A DNA stretch of 64,000 bases from Bacteroidetes bacterium UBA2322 (GTDB taxonomy: Bacteria > Bacteroidota > Bacteroidia > Chitinophagales > UBA2359): contig DDVC01000073.1 of NCBI GenBank assembly GCA_002345145.1, positions 39,680 to 103,679 on the forward strand. The letters run 5' to 3'. This document shows, one piece after another, positions 8,153 through 17,076 of the stretch. Numbering within the stretch: the stretch's first letter is position 1; each line of letters starts with the position of its first letter. The notes beneath the pieces are model-generated. The model was not told the origin of the DNA and did not search any database. It saw only the letters and a program-made list of their open reading frames with translations. The position numbers were made by a program, and so were the translations under genes.

Positions 8153-9958
8153 TTAGAAACAGTATTTTTCGGCGGCTATTACCTTATCGGCAATGCGGCG
8201 GCGGGCAGCTACGGTGTTGTAAGGCTGGTATTTGGTAAAGCGTTTTAAGCCCATGAGCATCATTTGCTGTTCGTCGCCTTCGGTAAAGGCACAAATAGCA
8301 TGTTTGCCGTGTAGGTTTATACGCTCCATGCCGTCTGAAAACAGGGTGCGCACCATGTCTAATTGCGTTTCGCAAGCCTGTTCGCCTTGTAGGTTAATGA
8401 GTTTTTCGGTGCGCAGCATTGCTGATTCGCAGGCTAAAATTTCAATCAACATATCGGTAACGCTCATGATAATTTCCTGCTCTTTGGCTAATTTTTGCAT
8501 AAACTTTTGCACAGCAAAACCGGCAATCATCAGCACCGCTTTTTTGGCGTTGCGAAGCGCTTTTTTCTCGGCAGCAAAAACAGTGTCATCATCATCAGCG
8601 CCAAAATCGGGAATAGACATGAGTTCTTTTTGAACTGCCATAGCCGGTGTCATCAGGTCAAGTTCGCCGCGCATGGCTTTTTTGAGCAGCATATCTACCG
8701 TAAGGAGGCGGTTAATTTCGTTAGTACCTTCAAAAATGCGGTTAATACGGCTATCGCGGTAGGCGCGCGCTATGGGATACTCTTCGGAGAAACCATTACC
8801 GCCGTAAATTTGCACGGCTTCGTCCACCACAAAATCCAGCACTTCAGAACCAAATACTTTTAAAATAGAACACTCAATGGCGTACTCTTCGGCAGCAATG
8901 AGTTTTGCCTGGATTTCATCGGTTCCTTGTGTCACTAAGGAGGCAATTTTTTGATGCAGTAAATCAGAAACCCGATAATTTACCGATTCTAACGCAAAAA
9001 TCCGAATGGCTTGTTCTGCTAATTTATGCTTAATAGCTCCAAAATTTGAAATTGATTGTCCAAACTGTTGGCGTTCGTTTGCATATTTAATAGCCATTTC
9101 AAAAGCGCGTTTAGCTCCGCCGCAAACCATTACGCCTAATTTAAAGCGCCCAATGTTTAGCACGTTAAAAGCAATTTTATGCCCCTCTCCTATTTTACCC
9201 AGCACATTTTCTTTGGGCACTTTTACCCCTTCAAAAAACACTTGTCGGGTAGAGGAGCCTTTGATACCCATTTTGTCTTCCTCATTGCCCAAGCGGATAT
9301 TGGGAGAGTTGGCATCAACTAAAAAGCCGGTAAACAGTTTGCCGTCTATTTTGGCAAAAACGGTAAACAAGTTGGCAAAACCGGAGTTGGTAATCCACAT
9401 TTTTTGACCTTCCAACAGGTAGTATTCTTGACCGTTTTCATCGGTTTGGAGGGTAGCTTTGGTGCGCGCTGCCAGAGCATCAGAGCCTGAGCCGGGTTCG
9501 GTAAGGCAGTAGGCTGCTTTAATTTCGCCGGTAGCTAATTTGGGCAGATATTGTTGTTTTTGTTCGGCAGTACCAAAATACAGTACCGGCAATGTGCCAA
9601 TACCGGTATGTGCCGCCAACGATACGCCAAATGAATGGCTTGCACCCAACACTTCGGTAAGCAGGGTTTCTGTATTGAGGTCTATGCCCATACCTCCGTA
9701 TTCTTCGGGAATAGCGGCTCCAAGCAGCCCAAGTTCGCCGGCTATATCCATCAGTTGTACGGTTAAGCCGGGTTCTTGTTTGTCTATGCGTATTACATTT
9801 GGCCAGATGTGTTTTTCCAAATACTCCTTAGCCATGTTTGCAAACATGAGCTGCTCTTCATTCAGGTCTTCGGGGGTAAATACTTCTTGGGCAGCGCTCT
9901 CGCTAACAAGAAACTCGCCGCCATTAAGTATCTTTTTTACTTTTTCTGCTACTTCCAT
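8153..9958 (-). CDS. Acyl-CoA dehydrogenase, long form with C-terminal extension
   Basis: A 601-residue flavoenzyme. Recognised signatures: AYCLTEPGSGSDA near residue 150 (FAD/substrate loop), RQQFGQSISNFGAIKHKLA near 310, and YPIARAYRDSRINRIFEGTNEI near 415, where the EGTNEI Glu is the catalytic base position. About 150 residues follow the normal 380-residue fold; this extension is typical of the very-long-chain acyl-CoA dehydrogenase group common in Bacteroidota. It catalyses the first step of fatty acid beta-oxidation. The ATG at 9958 is preferred over the TTG two codons upstream. Confidence 0.93.
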   Translation of the reverse strand: MEVAEKVKKILNGGEFLVSESAAQEVFTPEDLNEEQLMFANMAKEYLEKHIWPNVIRIDKQEPGLTVQLMDIAGELGLLGAAIPEEYGGMGIDLNTETLLTEVLGASHSFGVSLAAHTGIGTLPVLYFGTAEQKQQYLPKLATGEIKAAYCLTEPGSGSDALAARTKATLQTDENGQEYYLLEGQKMWITNSGFANLFTVFAKIDGKLFTGFLVDANSPNIRLGNEEDKMGIKGSSTRQVFFEGVKVPKENVLGKIGEGHKIAFNVLNIGRFKLGVMVCGGAKRAFEMAIKYANERQQFGQSISNFGAIKHKLAEQAIRIFALESVNYRVSDLLHQKIASLVTQGTDEIQAKLIAAEEYAIECSILKVFGSEVLDFVVDEAVQIYGGNGFSEEYPIARAYRDSRINRIFEGTNEINRLLTVDMLLKKAMRGELDLMTPAMAVQKELMSIPDFGADDDDTVFAAEKKALRNAKKAVLMIAGFAVQKFMQKLAKEQEIIMSVTDMLIEILACESAMLRTEKLINLQGEQACETQLDMVRTLFSDGMERINLHGKHAICAFTEGDEQQMMLMGLKRFTKYQPYNTVAARRRIADKVIAAEKYCF

Positions 9959-10276
9959 AAACAAAGATATTGATTGGTTAATGAATAATTTGCGATGTAG
10001 GGAGAATAATTCAAAACGAAGGTTTGGTTAAAACGGTTAAAAGCTCGATTTTGTTTACCCTTTTTCTACCCAAAAACTACCTGTCGTTTGATATTGCCCT
10101 TCAAAGTTAGGGCGAATTTTTCAGTAGTACTACTTTTAAACCTCCTTTTTTTAGAAAAATTGTACTTTTTTGTACAAAAATCTCCTAAAACAAGCGTTTT
10201 TACCCCATTTTTTGCGTTCTGCGGTCATTTTACCCGCAAACTTTACCAAACAAACGTTTGGTTTATTAAAAAATGG

Positions 10277-10318
10277 GTAGTCAGTAGTGGGTACTAAATC
10301 CATTCGTAATTCTTAATC
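10277..10318. repeat. Degenerate heptanucleotide array
   Basis: Units of 7 bp run GTAGTCA, GTAGTGG, GTACTAA, ATCCATT, CGTAATT, CTTAATC. The GTA core is the complement of the TAC core of the array at 1349-1425. It lies in the 560-bp gap between the acyl-CoA dehydrogenase and NadE genes; the rest of that gap shows only AT-rich sequence, an isolated TAACTTTG (minus strand, 10102-10109) and an isolated TATCTTTG (plus strand, 10401-10408), with no convincing gene. Confidence 0.5.
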
Positions 10319-10518
10319 ATTTACCCAATTGAGTAGAAACAGGGTATGCCCTGTTATACGTTATGTTTTAAAAATCGGCGCTAATCAGCCGCATCAGTGT
10401 TATCTTTGTGCTAATGCATGCCAGTTTTTACGTTGCCTTCTTTGCGCAAAATGTTACCAATTAGCCGAAAAATAAGCTATAAATTTATATTAAAGTATGT
10501 GTCCGCTTAAATACCCGA

Positions 10519-12171
10519 TTAGGAAAGGTATTTACCCACAATGGGCATACGCCTACCTACCCCAAAAGCCTTTGCCGATAGGCGTAAAATAGGCGGCGTT
10601 TGGTGGCGTTTGTACTCATTGGTATTCACTAATTTGAGGGTTCGGGCTACTAATTTGGGGTCAAAACCCATAGCTATCAGTTCCTTGGGTCCTTGTCTGT
10701 TTTCTATGTATTGAAACAATACCTGGTCAAGTTCGTGGTATTCGGGCAGCGAGTCACTGTCTTTTTGGTTGGGTCTAAGCTCAGCAGAGGGGGCTTTGGT
10801 AAGGATATTATCGGGAATAATTTTCTGCTCTCGGTTCAGGTATCGGCACAGGTCATACACTTCGGTTTTATACAAATCACCTATTACCGAAAGTCCGCCG
10901 CACATATCGCCATACAAAGTGCCATAACCTACTGCTGCCTCGCTTTTGTTGGAGGTATTGAGCAATATATAGCCAAACTTATTAGATAGAGCCATGAGTA
11001 TGGTTGCTCTAATTCGGGCTTGAATGTTTTCTTCGGTAACGTCAAAGGGTTTGCCTTCAAACAGCGGCTCAAGGTTTTGCAGATAACTTTCATACATGGG
11101 CTGAATGGGCACAATATCATAAGGGCAACCCAAGTTTTGGGCTAATTGTACGGCATCGTCAATAGAATGGTCTGATGAAAATTGCGAAGGCATCAGTACG
11201 GCGCGCACATTTTGGCTGCCAAGTGCTTGCGCAGCAAGGGCAATAACCAGAGCAGAATCTACCCCGCCCGATAAGCCTAAAATAGCCTTTTTAAAACCCA
11301 ATTTACCAAAATAGTCTTTAATGCCTACCAATAAAGCCCGATGCAATAGGTCGGTTTTGTCTTTGGTTTGTTCGCCACTGCCCCATGTAGCAAGGGGTAT
11401 GGGTTGGTTATGCTCATTTAGGTAGTAGTAGCGCATGGTTTCTTCAAAATAGGGGAGTTCGTCCATTACATTTGCCTCAGCATCTACCACCAACGACCCG
11501 CCATCAAAAATTAACTCGGTTTGTGCGCCTACACAGTTGGTATAAAAAATGGGCACTTTGTATCGGTTGGCATTGGCTTTAAGCGTGTGAATCCGTTCTT
11601 TTGCATGGTGGTGGTGAAAAGGTGAGGCAGAAAGATTTATCATCACATCGGGGTCTTGTTTTATGAGTTCGTCCATCGGGCTAATAGTGTAGAGCGGGTT
11701 TTCGTTGCCTACATTCCAAATATCTTCGCAAATGGTAAGGGCAATTCGTTTACCTTTATAATAGAAGGTTTCAAACTCCTTAGCCGGTTCAAAATACCGA
11801 TACTCGTCAAAAATATCGTAAGTGGGCAATAATGCTTTGTGGGCAACATGCAAAATTTCGCCATTGGCTATAAAATAGGCAGAATTGAACAGGTCTTTAC
11901 CCTCCACCATTGGGTTTACCGATGGCGCACCTACTACCACCGCTATGCCCATGCTGTGCGCTTGAATGTGTTCAATAACCTCATGACAACGGCGAATAAA
12001 ATCGGGAAATTCTAAAAAATCTCTTGGCGGATAACCGCATACTGCCAGTTCGCTAAAAATAATAAGGTCGGCTTTTTCAACTTTTGCCTCAGCTATGGCG
12101 GCTAAAATTTTGGCTTCATTGGCTTCAAAGTTGCCAATATGGTAATTTTGTTGTGCAATGGCAATTTTCAT
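10519..12171 (-). CDS. nadE: Glutamine-dependent NAD+ synthetase
   Basis: A 550-residue two-domain enzyme. The N-terminal carbon-nitrogen hydrolase (nitrilase) domain supplies ammonia from glutamine: catalytic Glu in FSELAVCGYPPRD, Lys in HKALLPTYDIFDE, Cys in LTICEDIW. The C-terminal synthetase domain carries the ATP pyrophosphatase loop GLSGGVDSAL and the SNKSEAAVGYGTLYGD segment. It makes NAD+ from deamido-NAD+. The ATG at 12171 fits the family start MKIAIAQ; an upstream TTG at 12180 is less likely. It is monocistronic by position. Confidence 0.97.
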   Translation of the reverse strand: MKIAIAQQNYHIGNFEANEAKILAAIAEAKVEKADLIIFSELAVCGYPPRDFLEFPDFIRRCHEVIEHIQAHSMGIAVVVGAPSVNPMVEGKDLFNSAYFIANGEILHVAHKALLPTYDIFDEYRYFEPAKEFETFYYKGKRIALTICEDIWNVGNENPLYTISPMDELIKQDPDVMINLSASPFHHHHAKERIHTLKANANRYKVPIFYTNCVGAQTELIFDGGSLVVDAEANVMDELPYFEETMRYYYLNEHNQPIPLATWGSGEQTKDKTDLLHRALLVGIKDYFGKLGFKKAILGLSGGVDSALVIALAAQALGSQNVRAVLMPSQFSSDHSIDDAVQLAQNLGCPYDIVPIQPMYESYLQNLEPLFEGKPFDVTEENIQARIRATILMALSNKFGYILLNTSNKSEAAVGYGTLYGDMCGGLSVIGDLYKTEVYDLCRYLNREQKIIPDNILTKAPSAELRPNQKDSDSLPEYHELDQVLFQYIENRQGPKELIAMGFDPKLVARTLKLVNTNEYKRHQTPPILRLSAKAFGVGRRMPIVGKYLS

Positions 12172-12187
12172 AATGTGCAAATTGGGT

Positions 12188-12195
12188 CAAAGGTA
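12188..12195 (-). promoter_or_regulatory. -7 element for nadE
   Basis: TACCTTTG read on the minus strand, about 17 nt before the nadE ATG, giving a very short leader. No good TTTG is found at the -33 distance. Confidence 0.4.
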
Positions 12196-12420
12196 AAAGA
12201 AATGTGGTTAATGATGTGAAAATAAGAAAAGTCTTAAAACGGTTACTTTGTGAAATGGTAATCGGAGAGTTTTTACAAGGTGTAATTATTACACTTACCT
12301 TGTTGTACTAAATACACTATTTGTATCTCAATAGTTCATTTTTAGGCAGTTTTTTTACCAAATTTTAGTTGTTAGTAGATAGTTTAGGCAGATAATGGTA
12401 TTGGGTAGCCGCTTTTCAGT

Positions 12421-12451
12421 TTTCCTCATTCACCAAATCTGCTTACCTTTG
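12421..12451 (+). promoter_or_regulatory. Bacteroidota-type promoter for the nucleoside phosphorylase gene
   Basis: TTTC (12421-12424), 19-nt spacer, TACCTTTG (12444-12451). This matches the TTTG-N19-TAnnTTTG consensus except for one base. Transcription would begin near 12457, giving a leader of about 115 nt. The rest of the 12172-12572 gap is AT-rich with no gene. Confidence 0.55.
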
Positions 12452-12572
12452 TAACCGTATCGGTCAATACAGAAATGCTAATAGGAATACACTAACTTTT
12501 CTTTTCATTAGTGAAAACCGGTAGTCAGTTCAACCCAATACAACTTATAACCATCCATTTAAACCTACCTTT

Positions 12573-13439
12573 ATGATAGCTCCCTCCGAACTTGTTTTAA
12601 ATGCCGATGGCAGCATCTATCACTTACATTTACTGCCGCATCAGATAGCAAAAACTATTATTACCGTGGGTGACCCCGACCGCGTAGCCATGGTTTCGCT
12701 CTATTTTGATGAACTGGAACATAGGGTGCAAAAACGGGAGTTTGTTACCCATACCGGACGCATAGGCAACAAACGGCTTACCGTTATTTCTACCGGCATA
12801 GGAACCGATAACATAGATATTGTGCTGAATGAAATAGATGCTTTGGTTAATATAGATTTGCCAGCCCGATTAGTAAAGCCAAACCTAACCTCCTTAAACA
12901 TCATTAGGTTAGGCACATCGGGAAGTTTGCAGCCCGATGTGGCAGTAGAAAGTTTAGTGGCTTCCTCTTTTGGATTGGGTTTAGAAGGATTGTTGCATTA
13001 CTACCGGTTTACCCCCAACCCCATTGAGCAACAGCTTTTGCAACAACTACCTGCTTTTAGCCCTATGGTAGCCCCCTATATTGCACAAGGCAGCCCGTTT
13101 TTACTGCAACAGTTAGCTAACGATATTACCACCGGCATTACCGCCACCTGCGGCGGATTTTACGGACCACAAGGCAGGCAACTTAGGCTGCTGCCCGCCA
13201 TTGCAGACCTACCCGCCCAACTGCAAAATTTTTCCTACAATCAACATAGGGTAACTAATTTTGAAATGGAAACGGCCGCCATTTACGGTTTGTGCCGGCT
13301 ATTGGGGCATAGAGCCCTGTCGGTAAATGTAATTTTAGCCAACAGACCCAAAGGGCTTTTCAGCCAAAATCCTAAAGAAGCAGTAGGTAAAATGATTCAA
13401 TCTATGCTGGCACGCATTATTACCCTGCCCGATGACTGA
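12573..13439 (+). CDS. Nucleoside phosphorylase (uridine phosphorylase-like)
   Basis: A 288-residue PNP/UDP-family protein. Visible landmarks: VGDPDRVAM near residue 33 (phosphate site), the STGIGTDNIDIVLNE segment near 73, IRLGTSGSLQPDV near 112 (phosphate-binding), and NFEMETAAIYGL near 230, where the Glu-Met-Glu contacts the ribose. It splits nucleosides to base and ribose 1-phosphate; substrate range (uridine versus purines) cannot be fixed from sequence by eye, though the GTSGS and EMETA forms resemble uridine phosphorylases. Stands alone behind its own promoter. Confidence 0.88.
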   Translation: MIAPSELVLNADGSIYHLHLLPHQIAKTIITVGDPDRVAMVSLYFDELEHRVQKREFVTHTGRIGNKRLTVISTGIGTDNIDIVLNEIDALVNIDLPARLVKPNLTSLNIIRLGTSGSLQPDVAVESLVASSFGLGLEGLLHYYRFTPNPIEQQLLQQLPAFSPMVAPYIAQGSPFLLQQLANDITTGITATCGGFYGPQGRQLRLLPAIADLPAQLQNFSYNQHRVTNFEMETAAIYGLCRLLGHRALSVNVILANRPKGLFSQNPKEAVGKMIQSMLARIITLPDD

Positions 13440-13559
13440 ACCAGCCCGTAGTTTTACTTAACCACGCCATAACGCTTTATTTACAAGCACTTATAGCAAA
13501 TGTACTGTGCAAGGTATCAGTAAAAGAAGCAGAAAAAAAACAGAAAATACAAACAAAAA

Positions 13560-13590
13560 CTTGTTTTGGACAAAAAAAACCGTACCTTTA
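13560..13590 (+). promoter_or_regulatory. Promoter upstream of fabD
   Basis: CTTG (13560-13563), 19-nt spacer, TACCTTTA (13583-13590). A second -7-like box TAACTTTG lies at 13639-13646. Both point at fabD, whose ATG is at 13772, so the leader would be 120-175 nt. Confidence 0.45.
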
Positions 13591-13657
13591 CTCTGTTTTT
13601 GCCGCAGCAATACTCCTTTCTCTTTTAACCCTGCCATATAACTTTGCAAATGCAACT

Positions 13658-13684
13658 CACATCGGGTTTTAGATGCCCGATGTG
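13658..13684 (+). promoter_or_regulatory. Leader hairpin upstream of fabD
   Basis: A perfect 9-bp stem, CACATCGGG (13658-13666) with CCCGATGTG (13676-13684), 9-nt loop, followed by a T-rich stretch. It would form just after either predicted start site. It could be an attenuator or early terminator. The arms contain the over-represented CATCGGG/CCCGATG heptamer in inverted order. Confidence 0.45.
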
Positions 13685-13771
13685 TTCTTGTTTTGTAAGC
13701 CCGTAAATTAGGTATGCAGGAAAAGCAGCGCCCAATATTGATCTTAATAAGCACTTCAAATACATACTTCA

Positions 13772-14650
13772 ATGAAAGCATACATATTTACCGGACAGGG
13801 TTCGCAAAAACCGGGCATGGCTCAAGAGCTGTATAATACTGCAAAGGCAGCAAGAGAGTACCTTGAAATAGCAGACAAAATACTGGGCTTTAACATCAGC
13901 GCCATTATGACCACCGGCAGCGCCGAGGAACTTAAACAAACCAGTGTAACACAGCCATCGGTATTTCTATACTCTGTGGTAAAAGCCCGTATTATTCAAG
14001 ATTTTAAACCTGCCATGGTTGCCGGTCATTCATTGGGCGAAATTTCGGCATTAGTAGCAGCCCGCGCCCTCAGCTTTGGCGATGGTTTGCGCTTAGTTTA
14101 CAAACGTGCTATGGCAATGCAAGCCGCCTGCGATGCGCAGCCATCGGGCATGGCTGCTGTTTTAGGTTTGGAAGATGATGCTTTGGTAGCTGCTATTTGT
14201 AACAGCATTGAAGAAGAAGTAATAGTAGCGGCAAATTTTAATTGTCCGGGTCAATTAGTTATTTCGGGTACACTAAAAGGTATAGAAATTGCCAAACTAA
14301 AACTGACCGAAGCCGGTGCCCGCCGAGTGCTGCCCTTACCGGTAAACGGCGCTTTTCACTCACCGCTCATGGAGCCTGCAAGGGCAGAACTTGCCAAAGC
14401 CATTGAAGAAACCGAGTTTAAAACGCCCGTATGCCCGGTTTACCAAAACGTAGATGCCCGCCCCACCCTTGATGCCGAAGAAATTAAAGAAAAACTGATA
14501 GCCCAACTTACCGCCCCCGTGCTGTGGACTGCTACCATTGAAAACATGATAGCCGATGGCGCTACCCAGTTTATAGAAGTAGGTCCACAACAAGTACTTA
14601 CCGGAATGGTAAAAAAAATAAATAACAGAGCAATTGCTACTTCCCTTTAA
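13772..14650 (+). CDS. fabD: Malonyl CoA-acyl carrier protein transacylase
   Basis: A 292-residue FabD. The start YIFTGQGSQKPGM is characteristic, the catalytic Ser is in GHSLGE near residue 88, Arg of LVYKRAMAMQ near 115, and the catalytic His in GAFHSPLM near 197. It loads malonyl groups from malonyl-CoA onto ACP to start each fatty acid elongation cycle. It is followed closely by the ABM-domain gene (52 bp to the ATG chosen there), so the two may form an operon ending at the hairpin near 15069-15093. Confidence 0.97.
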   Translation: MKAYIFTGQGSQKPGMAQELYNTAKAAREYLEIADKILGFNISAIMTTGSAEELKQTSVTQPSVFLYSVVKARIIQDFKPAMVAGHSLGEISALVAARALSFGDGLRLVYKRAMAMQAACDAQPSGMAAVLGLEDDALVAAICNSIEEEVIVAANFNCPGQLVISGTLKGIEIAKLKLTEAGARRVLPLPVNGAFHSPLMEPARAELAKAIEETEFKTPVCPVYQNVDARPTLDAEEIKEKLIAQLTAPVLWTATIENMIADGATQFIEVGPQQVLTGMVKKINNRAIATSL

Positions 14651-14702
14651 TAACTGATTGAGGTTTTTTTTAACCCAAGTTCATTTTAAACCATGGCTGC
14701 TC

Positions 14703-15005
14703 ATGCTGGTACGAATTGTTAAAATGCAGTTTAGGCAAGAAGAAGTGCCCACCTTTATGCGTTTGTTTGAAGAAAGTAAAACCACCATTGCAGCATTTGA
14801 CGGTTGTATGCACTTAGAACTTTGGCAAGACCACCACAATCCTACTATCTTTTTTACCCATAGCCGTTGGCAATCGGCAGAGTATTTAGACCAGTACCGC
14901 CGGTCGGCTTTTTTCAAGTCCACTTGGGCTGCCACCAAAGCATTGTTCAGCGCTCCGCCGGCAGCATGGTCGGTAGCTTTGGTTAGTAATATAAATAGAA
15001 TATAA
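14703..15005 (+). CDS. ABM-domain (antibiotic biosynthesis monooxygenase-like) protein
   Basis: A 100-residue protein with the dimeric alpha-beta-barrel ABM pattern: starting MLVRIVKMQF, then FEESKTTIAAFDGCMHLELW, FTHSRWQSAEYLDQYR and a C-terminal helix FFKSTWAATKALF. Such proteins act as small monooxygenases or haem-binding folds, and many have no known substrate. The ATG at 14703 is preferred; the open frame extends to a TTG at 14658 but that extension has no domain match. It lies just behind fabD. Confidence 0.8.
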   Translation: MLVRIVKMQFRQEEVPTFMRLFEESKTTIAAFDGCMHLELWQDHHNPTIFFTHSRWQSAEYLDQYRRSAFFKSTWAATKALFSAPPAAWSVALVSNINRI

Positions 15006-15068
15006 ATATATACCAAGTTTTAGCAAAAAAGGTACAGCACTTGGTTAGCCTTTTCCTTTTTCTCACAA

Positions 15069-15093
15069 AAAAACACAAAATTGTTGTGTTTTT
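15069..15093 (+). terminator. Terminator after the fabD-ABM pair
   Basis: Stem AAAAACACAA (15069-15078) with TTGTGTTTTT (15084-15093), preceded by A-rich and ending in five T residues. Confidence 0.65.
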
Positions 15094-15153
15094 GTAAAAG
15101 CCTTATTTATCATATACAAAAAAATGCCAACACAAAGATTGTCTAAAAAGTAG

Positions 15154-15161
15154 TACCTTTG
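15154..15161 (+). promoter_or_regulatory. -7 element for the epimerase gene
   Basis: TACCTTTG, 25 nt before the ATG at 15186. No clear TTTG lies at the -33 distance. Confidence 0.4.
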
Positions 15162-15185
15162 CCCAAACAACCAACAGGGCATACC

Positions 15186-16154
15186 ATGATTATTATTACC
15201 GGTGCAGCAGGGTTTATTGGCAGTGGGCTAACCGCACTTTTTAACCAACAAAACCGAACCGACCTCATTTTGGTAGATGACTTTACCAATTACGACAAGC
15301 GTAAAAACCTGCTCAATAAACACTATCTCGGCTGGGTACACCGAGGCGCATTTTTAAGTTGGATTCATTCCAATTATCAAAATGTAGAAATGATTTTTCA
15401 CTTAGGCGCCCGAACCGATACCACCGATTTTAGTACCGAAATTTTTGACCGGCTCAACCTCCACTACTCGCAAGAGGTATGGAATATATGCTCGCTTTAC
15501 CAAATTCCATTAGTGTATGCCTCCTCTGCCGCCACTTATGGCAAGGGCGAACAGGGTTATAAGGATAGCCACCAACTGCCCCAAACCCTACATCCGCTAA
15601 ACCCTTATGCCGTTTCAAAAAATGAGTTTGATAAGTGGGCGCTTGGTCAGCAAAAAAGCCCGCCGGTTTGGTACGGACTCAAATTTTTTAATGTTTACGG
15701 TCCTAATGAGTACCACAAAAAACGCATGGCATCGGTAGTATTTCATGCTTTTAACCAAATACAACAAACCGGCAAGGTAAAACTCTTTAAATCGCACAGA
15801 CCCGATTTTGAAGACGGAAAACAACTGCGCGATTTTATTTACGTTAAAGATATAGCCGATGTTTGCTACTGGCTTTATCGCTACAAACTGCCCGCAAGTG
15901 GTTTATATAATTTAGGCACCGGTAATGCCCGCACTTTTATAGACCTTGCCCATGTAGTGTTCAGCGCCATGAACCTAAACCCGAATATAGAGTTTACTGA
16001 TATGCCCGCCGATATTAGGGAAAGTTACCAGTATTTTACCGAAGCCGATATAACCAAACTCCTCCATGCCGGTTATTATACTCCCCTTACCACGCTTGAA
16101 GAAGGCGTTACCAATTATGTACAGCAATATCTGACTCCCGGCGAGTATTGGTAA
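15186..16154 (+). CDS. hldD: ADP-L-glycero-D-manno-heptose 6-epimerase-like
   Basis: A 322-residue extended short-chain dehydrogenase. It begins MIIITGAAGFIGSGL (Rossmann GxxGxxG), has VDDFTNYDKRKNL, a catalytic region with SSAATYG and YAVSKNEFD (YxxxK), FFNVYGPNEYHKKRMASV, and FIYVKDIADV, all of which match HldD/RfaD. HldD epimerises ADP-D-glycero-D-manno-heptose to the L-form used in lipopolysaccharide inner core. The ATG at 15186 is chosen because the fold starts there. Neighbouring heptose kinase genes are not in the window. Confidence 0.92.
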   Translation: MIIITGAAGFIGSGLTALFNQQNRTDLILVDDFTNYDKRKNLLNKHYLGWVHRGAFLSWIHSNYQNVEMIFHLGARTDTTDFSTEIFDRLNLHYSQEVWNICSLYQIPLVYASSAATYGKGEQGYKDSHQLPQTLHPLNPYAVSKNEFDKWALGQQKSPPVWYGLKFFNVYGPNEYHKKRMASVVFHAFNQIQQTGKVKLFKSHRPDFEDGKQLRDFIYVKDIADVCYWLYRYKLPASGLYNLGTGNARTFIDLAHVVFSAMNLNPNIEFTDMPADIRESYQYFTEADITKLLHAGYYTPLTTLEEGVTNYVQQYLTPGEYW

Positions 16155-16246
16155 GCCTTGTTGTTTGACGGCACATCGGGTAAAAAACAACCCAATAAAC
16201 CCCCAACAATCAAAACGCACGCTAACATCAAACAATATAACCCGAA

Positions 16247-16888
16247 ATGGCTTTTGAGCATTATACCTTAGTAACCGTAGAAGGCAATACCGGCGCAGGT
16301 AAAACTACCTTAGCGCAAATGCTGGCGCATGACTATAAAGCCAACCTCATACTGGAAGAATTTGCCGATAACCCATTTTTGCCCAAATTTTATGCCGAAC
16401 CCGAAAAATATGCTTTTCATACCGAAATGCACTTTATGCTCAATCGTTACCACCAATTGAGCCGGTTTTTGCACCAATATAACACCGAACCAATCCTTAC
16501 CATTTCGGATTATATTTTCAGAAAATCACTCCTTTATGCAGCGGTAAACCTCCAACCCGATGAATACCACCTATTTGAACGCATGTTTAACACCGTTTAC
16601 CCCAATCTGCCACAGCCACAACTCATCATTTATGTACATGCCACCATACCCCGCCTGCTTGCCAATATCCAAAAACGCGGCAGAGATTTTGAACAACAGG
16701 TAAGAACCTCTTATTTAAAAAGAGTAGAAGATATTTACTTCAACTACTTTAAAAACAACCCGATGCTGACTGTACTAATCATACATGCCGATGACCTTGA
16801 TTTTGTAAAACACCCGCACCATTACCAACAAATAGTGGAATGGGTAAACCAAACCTACCCGCCCGGATTGCACCAAGTTAAAATGTAA
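16247..16888 (+). CDS. Deoxynucleoside kinase, divergent copy
   Basis: A 213-residue P-loop kinase of the dNK family: EGNTGAGKTTLAQ near residues 12-24, EEFADNPFLPKFY near 37-49, and the lid Arg region KRGRDFEQQV near 145. At the position of the usual DR(S/T) motif it reads ISDYIFRKS near residue 89, so the Arg next to the Asp is replaced by Tyr. A second, more canonical copy is at 55485-56114. The family phosphorylates deoxynucleosides for salvage. The changed motif may mean a different substrate; that is inference. Confidence 0.85.
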   Translation: MAFEHYTLVTVEGNTGAGKTTLAQMLAHDYKANLILEEFADNPFLPKFYAEPEKYAFHTEMHFMLNRYHQLSRFLHQYNTEPILTISDYIFRKSLLYAAVNLQPDEYHLFERMFNTVYPNLPQPQLIIYVHATIPRLLANIQKRGRDFEQQVRTSYLKRVEDIYFNYFKNNPMLTVLIIHADDLDFVKHPHHYQQIVEWVNQTYPPGLHQVKM

Positions 16889-17076
16889 CCTTTCTGCCAC
16901 AACTCCTACCAACGCCACCCCGGCACTCTCTCACCCCCACCCCGCTAATTTTACCGGCAATCACAATTTTTTAACCACAATTTGTATCCGTTTTACCACA
17001 AAATACTACCTTTACACACATTCAGCAATAACCATTATTACACCATTTTTTACCACCCTATACTTGTAAACTGCCC

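Noticed and set aside
10088..10297. A 69-codon open frame in the gap between the acyl-CoA dehydrogenase and nadE
   Set aside because: Phe/Leu/Lys-rich translation of AT-rich sequence, no signal, motif or plausible start context; it also runs through the heptad array.
10716..10723. ATTGAAAC inside nadE as another CRISPR-repeat tag
   Set aside because: An 8-mer of this composition is expected a few times in 64 kb by chance, and this one is in a conserved coding region.
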